Notes under the pieces: generated by a model | Database searches by the model: none | What the model was told of the DNA's origin: nothing | What the model saw: the letters and a program-made list of their open reading frames with translations, nothing else | Assembly (NCBI GenBank): GCA_026193355.1 | Contig: JAPHTL010000337.1 | Coordinates: forward strand, 1 to 37,416 | DNA: 37,416 bases | DNA from: Rhodospirillales bacterium | GTDB lineage: Bacteria > Pseudomonadota > Alphaproteobacteria > Rhodospirillales > JAPHTL01 | Reading direction: 5' to 3' | Program-made: the position numbers and the translations under genes | In this document: positions 20,020 to 28,024 of the stretch, piece after piece | How the letters are laid out: every line of letters begins with the position of its first letter | How positions within the stretch are numbered: position 1 is the first letter of the stretch

Positions 20020-20383
20020 TTCTCCTCCCTGCTCGTGCCTTGGATCGGCACTTTCTTGCGTGTTTGTATTAACGATAGCTTTTATTATTCATGGGGTTAG
20101 GGCGCTAACCTCACAGTGCTATCAAAAAACGTTAACCATCAAGGTGTTGCTTTTCAACACAATTGTTTCTTCGCACGTGCACAATAATTTCGAGTCTCAC
20201 CAAAAAAAATGTGTTTTATTTATTTACCTCGAAAATGTGTTGTTATGTATTGTTAGCACACATTCAAGGACGCGACCATTCGGGTAAACCCTAAATGGTA
20301 TGGATGGAAATTAAAATCTATCCTGAGTTACGCCAGTATTATTGGCGCCTCACGCTGCTCCCTGCGCAACAAACTGGGATCAC
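20020..20383. promoter_or_regulatory. AT-rich divergent control region of the sox operon and soxS
   Basis: This 364-base gap is much richer in A+T than its surroundings. It contains several dyads: GGTTAG-GGCG-CTAACC (20095-20110), GTGTTG-CTTTT-CAACAC (20144-20160), GCACGTGC (20173-20180), GGGT-AA-ACCC (20282-20291) and CGCCA/TGGCG (20331-20347). The decamer AAAATGTGTT occurs twice, 25 bases apart, and an inverted ACACATT follows at 20258-20264. These are candidate operators for a thiosulfate-responsive repressor such as SoxR, which is not encoded here. No protein-coding frame in the gap is convincing. Confidence 0.6.
20207..20241 (+). repeat. Direct repeat of AAAATGTGTT
   Basis: Identical decamers at 20207-20216 and 20232-20241 are spaced 25 bases start to start, which is close to two and a half helical turns. 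A third copy lies on the other strand at 13627-13636 in front of the DsrE-SoxW unit. Their placement only in front of sulfur genes suggests protein-binding sites. Confidence 0.5.
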
Positions 20384-20785
20384 ATGAAAAATTCAGCAAG
20401 AAGCAAGGCAAGCCGTGGCCTTAGAAGAACGACCTTCGGACTGCTTCTGGTGTTTATCGCCATGACGGCGTCCACCAAACCACAGGCGGCTCAATTACTT
20501 ATGTTTGAAAGCGACACATGCGAGTGGTGTGACGCCTGGCATAGGGAGATAGGAGTCGTTTACCACAAGACAAAAGAAGGAAAACTTCTGGAATTGAGGC
20601 GAATTGACGTCAATGAGAGCCGTCCGAATGACCTTAGGGACATAAAGGGAATCGTCTTCACGCCAACCTTTGTCGTTTTTGATGGGAAGAATGAAATCGG
20701 CCGGATTGTTGGTTATCCGGGCGAGAGTTTTTTTTGGGGTTTGCTTGATAATCTCATAGAGCGCTCATCACAAAAAAGTGATTGA
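20384..20785 (+). CDS. soxS: SoxS-type periplasmic thioredoxin
   Basis: This 133-residue thioredoxin-fold protein has an N-terminal hydrophobic segment (FGLLLVFIAMTAS) and the active site CEWCDAWH in FESDTCEWCDAWHREIG. That segment plus LRRIDVNES and the cis-Pro loop FTPTFVVFDG match SoxS, which in Paracoccus reduces inactive SoxYZ. Its base composition is lower in GC (under 50% by eye) than the other genes, and it sits in the AT-rich stretch 20040-21000. The start ATG 20384 lacks a strong ribosome site; an in-frame start at 20342 would add 14 residues without improving the signal. It is divergent from soxX. Confidence 0.8.
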   Translation: MKNSARSKASRGLRRTTFGLLLVFIAMTASTKPQAAQLLMFESDTCEWCDAWHREIGVVYHKTKEGKLLELRRIDVNESRPNDLRDIKGIVFTPTFVVFDGKNEIGRIVGYPGESFFWGLLDNLIERSSQKSD

Positions 20786-21000
20786 GCACACCTGCATATT
20801 TTTGCAGTCATTCTTCTCAATTCTGACACTCAAACAATTCCACTCTCCGAATTACCCCCTATCTGTACCACTATAAAAATTTAACCTGTTGCGCTTGTTG
20901 ATTGTGAACATACAACCGAACAGTAAAATATTTTCAATTGTTGCTTCTTGTGGTACCCGTTAAGTAACAAAGCACTAAAGACGTTCCAGGGAGGATAATT
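20786..21000 (+). promoter_or_regulatory. AT-rich leader of fccAB
   Basis: This gap after soxS contains a weak hairpin CTGCA/TGCAG (20792-20807) and long AT-rich tracts, and ends with GGGAGGATAATT before fccA. The fccAB promoter most likely lies here. No unambiguous -35/-10 pair and no AAAATGTGTT copy was found. Confidence 0.35.
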
Positions 21001-21333
21001 ATGGGACTCAAGACAACGTTGAAAGTCTGTCTCGGGACAGCTTTCACGGTTTTCGCAATTTCTGCGACATCCGTGAGTGCTCATGCCGAAGGCAAAATGG
21101 CCTCACCGCAGCTGCTGGTCAGCAACTGCTTCAACTGTCACGGCTACATGGGGGATAGCGCCGGCGTCATCGACGAACTCAGCTCCCTTCCTGAACGCCG
21201 GATCGTCAAGAAGATGGTCGATTTCAAATCGGGTGAGAAACCATCCACGATCATGAGCCGTATCGCGAAAGGCTATAGCGATTCGGAAATCGAGGCGATG
21301 GCCAAGTATCTCGCCGCCGCCAACGCCAAATAA
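21001..21333 (+). CDS. fccA: Monoheme cytochrome c subunit of flavocytochrome c sulfide dehydrogenase
   Basis: This 110-residue protein has a signal peptide (about residues 1-29) and a single heme site CFNCH (43-47) with Met85 in STIMSRIAKGY as probable axial ligand. It ends EIEAMAKYLAAANAK. The gene lies 23 bases before fccB, and a small c-type cytochrome there is the electron-accepting FccA/SoxE subunit. It is the monoheme form; the Allochromatium FccA and Paracoccus SoxE are diheme. GGGAGG precedes the ATG. Confidence 0.88.
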   Translation: MGLKTTLKVCLGTAFTVFAISATSVSAHAEGKMASPQLLVSNCFNCHGYMGDSAGVIDELSSLPERRIVKKMVDFKSGEKPSTIMSRIAKGYSDSEIEAMAKYLAAANAK

Positions 21334-21356
21334 GAGATTCAGGGAGGATATCTGAA

Positions 21357-22625
21357 ATGTTCACCACATCCCGCAGAGACTTCCTGCGAATCACGGGCGC
21401 AGCAGGCGCCTTGTCGGCATTGTCGCTCAGCGGTTGCCAGTCGAAAGCAAGAGTCGTCGTCATCGGCGGCGGCTTTGGCGGCGCGACTGCGGCCAAATAT
21501 GTCAAATGGTTTGATCCGTCGATCGACGTGACGCTGATTGATGCGAGCAAGACCTATACGACCTGCCCCTTCAGCAATCTTGTTCTGGGTGGAATTCGTA
21601 GTCTGGCCTCGATCACGCATAACTTCGACGCACAGGCCGGGCGTGGCGTCAACGTGGTCAATGACATGGTCACAGGCGTCGATACCGCCAAACAGATCGT
21701 CATGACCAAGGGGGGCGCCAAGATTCCGTACGACCGCCTCATCATGTCGCCCGGTATCGATTTCAAGTACGACACCATCGAAGGTTACGACGCAACGGTG
21801 GCGGAAGCCATTCCACACGCTTGGAAAGCCGGTACGCAGACAGCAATTCTGCGCCAGCAGCTTGAAGCCATGCCCGATGGCGGCACAGTTATCATCGCCC
21901 CGCCGCCTAATCCGTTCCGCTGCCCGCCGGGGCCGTACGAGCGGGCGAGCATGATCGCCTACTACCTGAAAATGGCGAAGCCCAAGTCGAAACTTCTCAT
22001 TCTCGATTCAAAGGACAAGTTCTCCAAACAGGGGCTTTTCCAGGAAGGCTGGGCGCTTCATTACAAGGACATCATCGAATGGGTGCCTGCGTCAAAAGAT
22101 GGCAAGGTGCGCCGCGTGGACGCCGCCAGCAAGACGTTCCATACGGAATTCACGGCGCATAAGGGTGACGTTCTGAATTACATTCCCGCCCAGAAGGCTG
22201 CCGACATCGCCTTCAAGGCCGGTTTGACCAATCAGCTCGGCTGGTGTCCGGTTCACTTCCAGACATTCGAATCAACCCTCGTCAAGAATGTCCATGTCAT
22301 CGGTGACGCCAGCATCGCGACCAAGATGCCGAAGTCCGGTAACGCTGCAAACACGCAGGCCAAGGTTTGTGCGGCTGCGGTAGCCGATCTTCTCAACGGT
22401 CGGGAACCCGGCACACCGACGACGACCAACACCTGCTACAGCCTTATTACCAAGGACTATGGCATTTCGGTTACGGCCGTCTACAAGCAGTCGGACAAAG
22501 GCTATATGCCGGTCGCAGGCGCCGGTGGCCTCAGCCCGAAGGGCGAAGGGCCGGAATTCAGGCAGCTTGAGGCCAAGTATGCCCGAGGCTGGTACGCCAA
22601 CATTGCACAGGACATCTGGGGCTAA
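21357..22625 (+). CDS. fccB: Flavocytochrome c sulfide dehydrogenase, FAD subunit
   Basis: FccB (SoxF) oxidises sulfide to sulfur in the periplasm and passes electrons to FccA. The 422-residue protein has a Tat signal (SRRDFLRITGAAGA), the FAD motif VVVIGGGFGGATAAKY, redox Cys70 in YTTCPFSN and Cys297 in GWCPVHF, the IAPPPNPFRCPPGPYERAS segment, VIGDASIATKMPKSG, and a C-terminal FCSD domain ending WYANIAQDIWG. These match Allochromatium FccB closely. Unusually, the signal ends LSGC (Cys27), which fits a lipobox, so the protein may be a Tat-exported lipoprotein. GGGAGG precedes the start. A strong terminator follows. Confidence 0.94.
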   Translation: MFTTSRRDFLRITGAAGALSALSLSGCQSKARVVVIGGGFGGATAAKYVKWFDPSIDVTLIDASKTYTTCPFSNLVLGGIRSLASITHNFDAQAGRGVNVVNDMVTGVDTAKQIVMTKGGAKIPYDRLIMSPGIDFKYDTIEGYDATVAEAIPHAWKAGTQTAILRQQLEAMPDGGTVIIAPPPNPFRCPPGPYERASMIAYYLKMAKPKSKLLILDSKDKFSKQGLFQEGWALHYKDIIEWVPASKDGKVRRVDAASKTFHTEFTAHKGDVLNYIPAQKAADIAFKAGLTNQLGWCPVHFQTFESTLVKNVHVIGDASIATKMPKSGNAANTQAKVCAAAVADLLNGREPGTPTTTNTCYSLITKDYGISVTAVYKQSDKGYMPVAGAGGLSPKGEGPEFRQLEAKYARGWYANIAQDIWG

Positions 22626-22647
22626 CCCGGAATTCCGTCCGAAAATC

Positions 22648-22684
22648 AGGCGCGGGAAGGTCTTCCTTCCCGCGCCTTTTTTTT
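22648..22684 (+). terminator. Intrinsic terminator after fccAB
   Basis: Perfect 13-base arms AGGCGCGGGAAGG (22648-22660) and CCTTCCCGCGCCT (22665-22677) enclose a TCTT loop and run straight into eight T residues. Confidence 0.96.
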
Positions 22685-22787
22685 CGGCATCATCGTCTTG
22701 CCGTTCTGAACGCACCCCGGCTATCCTCTTCGCCAACGGACCCATGACATAACGAAAACAGGGCCGGATCTATCAGGAGGCCTATCA

Positions 22788-23360
22788 ATGGGTTTGATCG
22801 TTCGCGCGGCAGTCCTCACCCTTTCATTGTTCTGGTGCACAACCGTCACGGCGGGCGACGCCCCCCTGCGCTCAGACGGTATCCACACGCAACCATGGAT
22901 GAAATCCATGACATTCCTTGATTTCAAGGAAGACCTTGCCGAGGCGAAGGCCAAGGGAAAGGGGCTCGTCATGCTGTTCGAGCAGGTAGGCTGCGGCGCC
23001 TGTGAACGCCTGCACGTCGAGAACTTCTCAATTCCCGAGCTGGTCAAGACCGTGACCGACAATTACGAGATGATCCAGATCAACATGTTCGGCGACAACG
23101 AACTGACGGATTTTGACGGGCAGGTCATGAGCGAACGGGAACTGGCGCAAAAAATGCTCGTCAATTTCTCACCGACCACCATCTTTTATGACGAGAACGG
23201 CAAGGAAATCTTCCGCGTTCCCGGTTTCCTCAAAGCCTACTTTTATCAAAGTGCCTTCGAGTATGTCGCAGACAAGGGGCCGCAAAACAAACTGCTGTTT
23301 CCGCGATGGCTGAAGGCAAAAAGCGATCGATTGAAGGCTGAAGGGAAAACCCCGGGCTAG
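22788..23360 (+). CDS. SoxW-like periplasmic thioredoxin, second copy
   Basis: This 190-residue exported thioredoxin-fold protein is a paralogue of the SoxW at 14231. Both share DGIH(K/T)Q..., a KEDL/REDL helix followed by AKGK, INMFGDNELTDFDG (WGDREVTDFDG in the other) and a long C-terminal helix. The signal peptide ends near TVTA (about residue 21). The active site is CGAC instead of CPYC, which would be expected to shift redox potential or client range. The cis-Pro loop is FSPTTIF. AGGAGG lies eight bases upstream of ATG. It is transcribed separately from fccAB, which ends in a strong terminator 100 bases earlier. Confidence 0.83.
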   Translation: MGLIVRAAVLTLSLFWCTTVTAGDAPLRSDGIHTQPWMKSMTFLDFKEDLAEAKAKGKGLVMLFEQVGCGACERLHVENFSIPELVKTVTDNYEMIQINMFGDNELTDFDGQVMSERELAQKMLVNFSPTTIFYDENGKEIFRVPGFLKAYFYQSAFEYVADKGPQNKLLFPRWLKAKSDRLKAEGKTPG

Positions 23361-23379
23361 GGTCAGAACCCTGGACCGA

Positions 23380-24315
23380 TCAGCCTGCGGCCAGCTTACC
23401 GCCCAGTTCGCCCAGAACGCGGGCCGCTTCTTCCTCTGGCACGCGACAAGTGCCCACGGCATCAAGGCCGCCACCGCCGTATTCGAGCATCAGGCTGCCG
23501 ATATTGAGGGTCGCGCTCCGATCAAGGATGGACCGGCCGACCGAGAATTCGATCAAGCCTCCAGAAGGCATTTTCTTGATCACCATCGAGGTATTCACCT
23601 CCGGGAAAAGGCCATAGATCATGAACCTGTTGCACGGGTGAATTTCTGTCTCGTTCCTGAGGTCAACGGTCAGGACCTTCCCCGCCACACTTGAACAGGC
23701 GCTTATCTGCATTTCGGCCTTTTCCTGATGCGCAATATAGACTTCAAGACGTTGCCGAACTTCAGGCAGGTCAAGAATTTCTCGCACATCAGGATTTTGG
23801 CAATAAACGACCAGATCCTGCATGAATTCCTCATGCGTCGTCGGCAGGTCGGCAGCCCTTTCAAGCCCCGTGCGCGGATCCATGAGGAAATTGAGAAGAG
23901 TCCAGTCGGACGGCGCGAGAATATCCTCGATGCCGTAATTGGCCGAATCCGCCTGATCGACTGCATCCATCATCTCGGTCGACACATTCGAAAACCGCGC
24001 CGCACCACCGTAATACTCGTAAACGACCCTGGCGGCGGACGGAGCCTTGGGGTTGTTGATCATGTTGTCTTTTGCGCCAACCCGCTCCAACTCGCTTCCG
24101 TGGTGGTCGAAGCACATATGGACGTCGGGAACATAGGGAAGATTGGCGGTCACATCGTCACCGGAAATCGCCACCTTGCCGTTCTGAACGTTCCATGGTT
24201 GCGCAAAATGAACCTTGGACGGTTTGATCAGCCCGACTTCGCGCAACAACACGGCGCAGACAACACCATCGAAATCCGGTCGCGTGATCAGGTTGTAGGT
24301 TTTTTCTTCGGCCAA
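23380..24315 (-). CDS. DHH-family phosphoesterase
   Basis: This 311-residue cytoplasmic protein carries the metal-site motifs of DHH phosphoesterases: RPDFDG (Asp14, Asp16), the DHHGSE signature at 70-75, AVDQAD near residue 120, and a C-terminal DHHA1-like ending with GGGGLDAVGTCRV. Family members hydrolyse polyphosphate, cyclic dinucleotide products, nanoRNA or pAp; the substrate cannot be chosen here. The start is TTG 24315, supported by GGAGGAAACC immediately upstream; no in-frame ATG gives the full FDG motif. It converges on the second SoxW-like gene and has no functional link to it that can be seen. Confidence 0.83.
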   Translation of the reverse strand: MAEEKTYNLITRPDFDGVVCAVLLREVGLIKPSKVHFAQPWNVQNGKVAISGDDVTANLPYVPDVHMCFDHHGSELERVGAKDNMINNPKAPSAARVVYEYYGGAARFSNVSTEMMDAVDQADSANYGIEDILAPSDWTLLNFLMDPRTGLERAADLPTTHEEFMQDLVVYCQNPDVREILDLPEVRQRLEVYIAHQEKAEMQISACSSVAGKVLTVDLRNETEIHPCNRFMIYGLFPEVNTSMVIKKMPSGGLIEFSVGRSILDRSATLNIGSLMLEYGGGGLDAVGTCRVPEEEAARVLGELGGKLAAG

Positions 24316-24421
24316 GGTTTCCTCCGACTTTTGCTTATCTGCACTTTCTTTTGTGTGGAACAGAGAAGGATAGCGCTCTATTGCCGTAACAACAATCGGC
24401 GCTTTTCATCGTTCCAAACAG

Positions 24422-25303
24422 CTATTTTTTTACGACAAGGGCAACGCCGAGAACAGCCACCGCCATGCCCATGATCGGCAGCCAGCCCATGGTTTCACCG
24501 AAAACGAAATAAGCGACAACCGCGGTTACCGGCGGGACAAGATAAAACAGGCTCGCAACCTGCGACGCAGCGCCGCGTTTGATGAGCATGAACAACAGGC
24601 TTATCGCACCAAGCGACAGGACTAGAACCAGCCATGCCATCGCAAAAATGAACTCACCCGTCCACTGGACGTTCATGGTTTCGAAGAAGGGGGCAAGCAT
24701 GATCATGGCAATGGCGGATACACCGAACTGTATGGCCGATCCCGAGCGCAAGTCCATTCCGCCCCCATGGCGTTTCTGGTAGAGCGTGCCAAGGGTAATT
24801 CCGATCAGGGCCAGAACGGCCAGAATTACACCGTTGATATGTGAGGCATCGAAAGAAAGTTTCCCGGCAACGACCAGAATAACGCCAGCCATTCCAAGGA
24901 AAAAACCCACCCACTGCCGCGCTGTGATTTTTTCACCGAGATACGGCCCTGCGGCAACAGCCGTCAGAAGCGGTTGCACGCCGACAATGAGAGCGGCAAC
25001 GCCCGCAGGAATTCCGTGGTGGATGGCGGAAAAAACCCCGCCGAGATACGTGGCCTGCACCAGAAGGCCCGCGATGGCGATATTGCCGGCCTCCGCCATT
25101 GTCCGCGGCCATGGCGCCTTTGTTATCAGGCACAGAGCCAGCAGAATGACTGTCAGGATCACGAAGCGTATCGACAGAAACGTGAGGGGTTCCGCGTATG
25201 GAAGGCCGAGCTTCGCACCGATGAAGCCGGTACTCCACAGCAGGACGAAAACGGCGGGCATGGAAACGATCCAAGCTTCAGCAATCCGGTTGTTGGTTTG
25301 CAC
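24422..25303 (-). CDS. DMT-superfamily (EamA) transporter
   Basis: This 293-residue inner-membrane protein has about ten transmembrane segments arranged as two EamA repeats. The first opens with VFVLLWSTGFIGAKLGLP and the second with ILAVLALIGITLGTLY. Such carriers export amino acids, nucleosides or other small metabolites; the substrate is unknown. The start is GTG 25303, directly after the patatin stop codon, with AGAGGA seven bases upstream, so translation is coupled to the patatin gene. It is the third gene of ubiX-patatin-DMT. Confidence 0.88.
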   Translation of the reverse strand: MQTNNRIAEAWIVSMPAVFVLLWSTGFIGAKLGLPYAEPLTFLSIRFVILTVILLALCLITKAPWPRTMAEAGNIAIAGLLVQATYLGGVFSAIHHGIPAGVAALIVGVQPLLTAVAAGPYLGEKITARQWVGFFLGMAGVILVVAGKLSFDASHINGVILAVLALIGITLGTLYQKRHGGGMDLRSGSAIQFGVSAIAMIMLAPFFETMNVQWTGEFIFAMAWLVLVLSLGAISLLFMLIKRGAASQVASLFYLVPPVTAVVAYFVFGETMGWLPIMGMAVAVLGVALVVKK

Positions 25304-26266
25304 CTAGTGTTCCTCTTGGAATGCGGTTTGAAAGCCTTCTATCGAATCCTTGATCCGTTCGGCCGATCTTTGGGCGGCCTTGTAGCCTTCCTCTATAATC
25401 TCTTTCGCTCGGTGAAACTCCATCAACCCTATATGTCCGAGACGCGGAATGACATTTACATCGGCGGGGTCACCGGCAAGACGGCTGCGGGCAATGCGAT
25501 CAAGAAGGATGTTCAGGGACGCCGCCATGACCCTGAACATGACGGGCGCTTCCGTACTTGCCCCCACAACCCGCTTCGCCATACCAAGAAGACGTTCGCC
25601 CGCGCCGGCATCATCCGCCTGTTCAAGGGCAAACGAAAGGCTTCCCGGGTCTGTTTCCGACTCATGATTGTACCGTTTCTTTCCAAGTAGGTCCCCGTTC
25701 ACATTGACGGCAATGACCACATCGGCGCCCAACGCATGGCATACGGAAACGGGCACCGGATTGACCATGGCGCCATCAACCAGCCAGCGCCCCCCGATCT
25801 TGACTGGTTTGAAGGCCCCGGGAAGGGAGAAGGATGCCCTGATGGCCCTTGAAACGCGGCCTTCGCGCAACCAGACCTCGCGCCCGTTTATGAGGTCGGC
25901 GGCAACGCAGATGAAAGGTTTGTCCAGCTCTGAAAATCGAATGCCACCGACACCTTCGTGAAGCATCCTTGTCAGTCGCGCACCGTCGACAAGGCCGCTG
26001 GTGAAGGAGAAATCGAGCTGCCGCCAGAGACTACGAGAGGTCAGGCTGGTCGCCCATTCCTCAACGGCGTGAAGCTTCCCCGCCAAATAAGCGCCGCCGA
26101 CCACGGCCCCCATGGAGGTCCCCACCACAACATCCGGAATAATGCCGGCCTCCTCCAATGCCTTGAGCGCGCCAATATGCGCAAAGCCGCGCGCCATTCC
26201 ACTGCCCAGGGCAAGGCCGATAACCGGTCTGGAGCGGTGGGGAAACGGCGGATCGTCATCGATCAT
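25304..26266 (-). CDS. Patatin-like phospholipase (RssA/NTE type)
   Basis: This 320-residue putative serine lipid hydrolase shows the oxyanion stretch LALGSGMARGFAHIG, the nucleophile elbow GTSMG (Ser51) and the catalytic Asp164 in the DGAMVNPVP motif. These give the Ser-Asp dyad typical of patatins. No signal peptide is seen, so a cytoplasmic role is likely. The length and layout resemble bacterial RssA-like proteins. The ATG lies two bases after the ubiX stop, indicating translational coupling. The lipid substrate is unknown. Confidence 0.9.
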   Translation of the reverse strand: MIDDDPPFPHRSRPVIGLALGSGMARGFAHIGALKALEEAGIIPDVVVGTSMGAVVGGAYLAGKLHAVEEWATSLTSRSLWRQLDFSFTSGLVDGARLTRMLHEGVGGIRFSELDKPFICVAADLINGREVWLREGRVSRAIRASFSLPGAFKPVKIGGRWLVDGAMVNPVPVSVCHALGADVVIAVNVNGDLLGKKRYNHESETDPGSLSFALEQADDAGAGERLLGMAKRVVGASTEAPVMFRVMAASLNILLDRIARSRLAGDPADVNVIPRLGHIGLMEFHRAKEIIEEGYKAAQRSAERIKDSIEGFQTAFQEEH

Positions 26267-26268
26267 GG

Positions 26269-26832
26269 TTACTCGCCCTTCCAGCGTTCGGAGAGCGTGT
26301 GTTCAACGCCAAACTGATCGAGAACCTTGCCGACGCCCTGCGCGACGATGTCATCCACGGTTGCAGGCCGATGATAAAAGGCGGGCATGGGCGGCAGGAT
26401 AACAGCGCCCAGATCGGCCGCCCGGGCCATCAATTCAAGGTGTCCTTTGTGCAAGGGGGTCTCCCGGACCATCAGGATAAGCTTGCGCCTTTCCTTCAGG
26501 GTAACGTCGGCAGCGCGAGTCAGAAGGTTGTGGCTGTAGGAATTTGCGACGGCTGAAAGACTCTTGATGCTGCAGGGCGCGACAACCATTCCGGCGGTCA
26601 GGAACGATCCGCTGGCAATGGCGGCGCCCACATCCTTGTTGCTATGGCACTGATCGGCGAGCTTTCGCACAGCATCAAGCGAGACATCCGTCTCGATCGC
26701 AAGAGTCCGTGCGGCGCTTTCCGTAATGACAAGATGCACGGACCGTCCCGCCGCTTTAAGGGCGCGCAGAATCTCCACACCATAGATCGCGCCGGACGCG
26801 CCAGACAAGGCGACAACAAAAGGAAGGGACAT
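26269..26832 (-). CDS. ubiX: Flavin prenyltransferase UbiX
   Basis: UbiX attaches a dimethylallyl group to FMN, making the prenylated flavin used by UbiD-type decarboxylases in ubiquinone synthesis. The 187-residue length is standard. Motifs seen are the N-terminal VVALSGASGAIYG (FMN loop), VVAPCSIKSLSAVANSYSHN, the ERRKLILMVRETPLH segment and PPMPAFYHRP. GGAGAAAGGC precedes the ATG. It leads the ubiX-patatin-DMT unit. No ubiD is visible in the window. Confidence 0.95.
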   Translation of the reverse strand: MSLPFVVALSGASGAIYGVEILRALKAAGRSVHLVITESAARTLAIETDVSLDAVRKLADQCHSNKDVGAAIASGSFLTAGMVVAPCSIKSLSAVANSYSHNLLTRAADVTLKERRKLILMVRETPLHKGHLELMARAADLGAVILPPMPAFYHRPATVDDIVAQGVGKVLDQFGVEHTLSERWKGE

Positions 26833-26903
26833 CGGGAAAGCCTTTCTCCAAGCCCCTTCATATTGGGGGAATTCTCAGCAAAGTCTAGGGTCAGAAGAAA
26901 AGA

Positions 26904-28019
26904 TCAAAAACGCGTGGAAAGGCTGACAATGCCGAAACGATCGGGATCGCCCTGTCCGTCGAATTCACGGGTGCGAAAGATCTGTGTATAGGCGAGCCGA
27001 ACCGGCCGACCGTATATCTGGAAAGACGTAACCAGACCCGCGTGAAAATCCCCGACGAAAACCTTTCGCTCAACATCGTGGCTTTCAGCAATCGTGTTGC
27101 CGTCGAGGAATATATTGTAGAGGACTGCGCGGCCTTCGAACCCCGCAAACAGGTACCAGCGAAAGGGATCCTCGCCTTTGGCCGGCGCTTCGACAAAATT
27201 CGATCCAGGAAGGCTTGGGCGGATTCGGGGCGGTCCGTAATCCATGTCCAGGCCGTCGCCAAAGCGAAACGTCACCCCTGCCGCCCCATAGGTAAAGACA
27301 TTGCCGATACTGCCCCCCCAGTTGGGAATGACATCGACTCGTGGCCTGTCCATGAAAACCGGCGTTATCAGTGAATCGGAAAGGTTCCAGCCCTTTTTGA
27401 ATTCGCCATCGTAGCTCAGCATGATGGCAGGTTCCGTCTTGACCTGATGTTGCCACCCCATGGGCTGTGGCGCATTGATGACGTGATGCCACCACTTCTG
27501 GATATCCTCGGCAAACGAGTAAGGGCCGACAACACCGAGGCTCAGCTCAACCCTGTCCAGTCGTTGCCACTCCGCCTCGGCATTCGCCTCGCCTTTCTTT
27601 GTTGTTTCAAGGGTGAAACCCGTCCCGAGGTAAAGCCAGCCAGCATAGGGGCGATCATTCACAAGAAGTTCGGTCGCGCTGATATCGCCGGGTGTGTACA
27701 TGTTCTGGCCGACGGCGATCGACAAACGTCCCGTTCGCGTCTTTGAATCGTCCTTGAGGGCGGGAAAAGACGGGATCCAGCCGACCTTGCCTGCCCAGTA
27801 ATCGATGTTGCGCGGCTCCGACATCCAGGCGGCGCGAAGGCCGTTGGTGTAGTGCCGATCGGTATCCGCGAAGTAGTCATTTTCAAGTTGAAGGCTGAAC
27901 GTTCCTGAAATTTTCGGGTCGGATCTGGCTGCCTCATCGCCCGCCGGGGATGGCGATGAAAAACCAGACAGTACAGCAGCCAGAGACAAAAACAGGACGG
28001 ATCGTGGGAAGAGAGCCAA
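26904..28019 (-). CDS. LpxR-family outer-membrane lipid A deacylase
   Basis: This 371-residue DUF2219/LpxR family protein has a signal peptide (LFLSLAAVLSGFS) and a beta-barrel of alternating strands ending with the aromatic C-terminus SLSTRF, as outer-membrane proteins do. The family-defining ENDYFADTDRHYTNGLR near residues 45-61 is present; its Asn-Asp pair matches catalytic residues of Salmonella LpxR, which removes the 3'-acyloxyacyl group of lipid A. RPYAGW also matches the family. The start is TTG 28019, with GAAGGTG about eight bases upstream, five bases from the previous gene's stop. It is the last gene of the four-gene minus-strand unit. Confidence 0.85.
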   Translation of the reverse strand: MALFPRSVLFLSLAAVLSGFSSPSPAGDEAARSDPKISGTFSLQLENDYFADTDRHYTNGLRAAWMSEPRNIDYWAGKVGWIPSFPALKDDSKTRTGRLSIAVGQNMYTPGDISATELLVNDRPYAGWLYLGTGFTLETTKKGEANAEAEWQRLDRVELSLGVVGPYSFAEDIQKWWHHVINAPQPMGWQHQVKTEPAIMLSYDGEFKKGWNLSDSLITPVFMDRPRVDVIPNWGGSIGNVFTYGAAGVTFRFGDGLDMDYGPPRIRPSLPGSNFVEAPAKGEDPFRWYLFAGFEGRAVLYNIFLDGNTIAESHDVERKVFVGDFHAGLVTSFQIYGRPVRLAYTQIFRTREFDGQGDPDRFGIVSLSTRF

Positions 28020-28024
28020 TGTCT

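Noticed and set aside
23359..23372. Small hairpin AGGGT-CAGA-ACCCT between the second SoxW-like gene and the DHH gene as a terminator
   Set aside because: The stem has only five pairs and no T-run on either strand.
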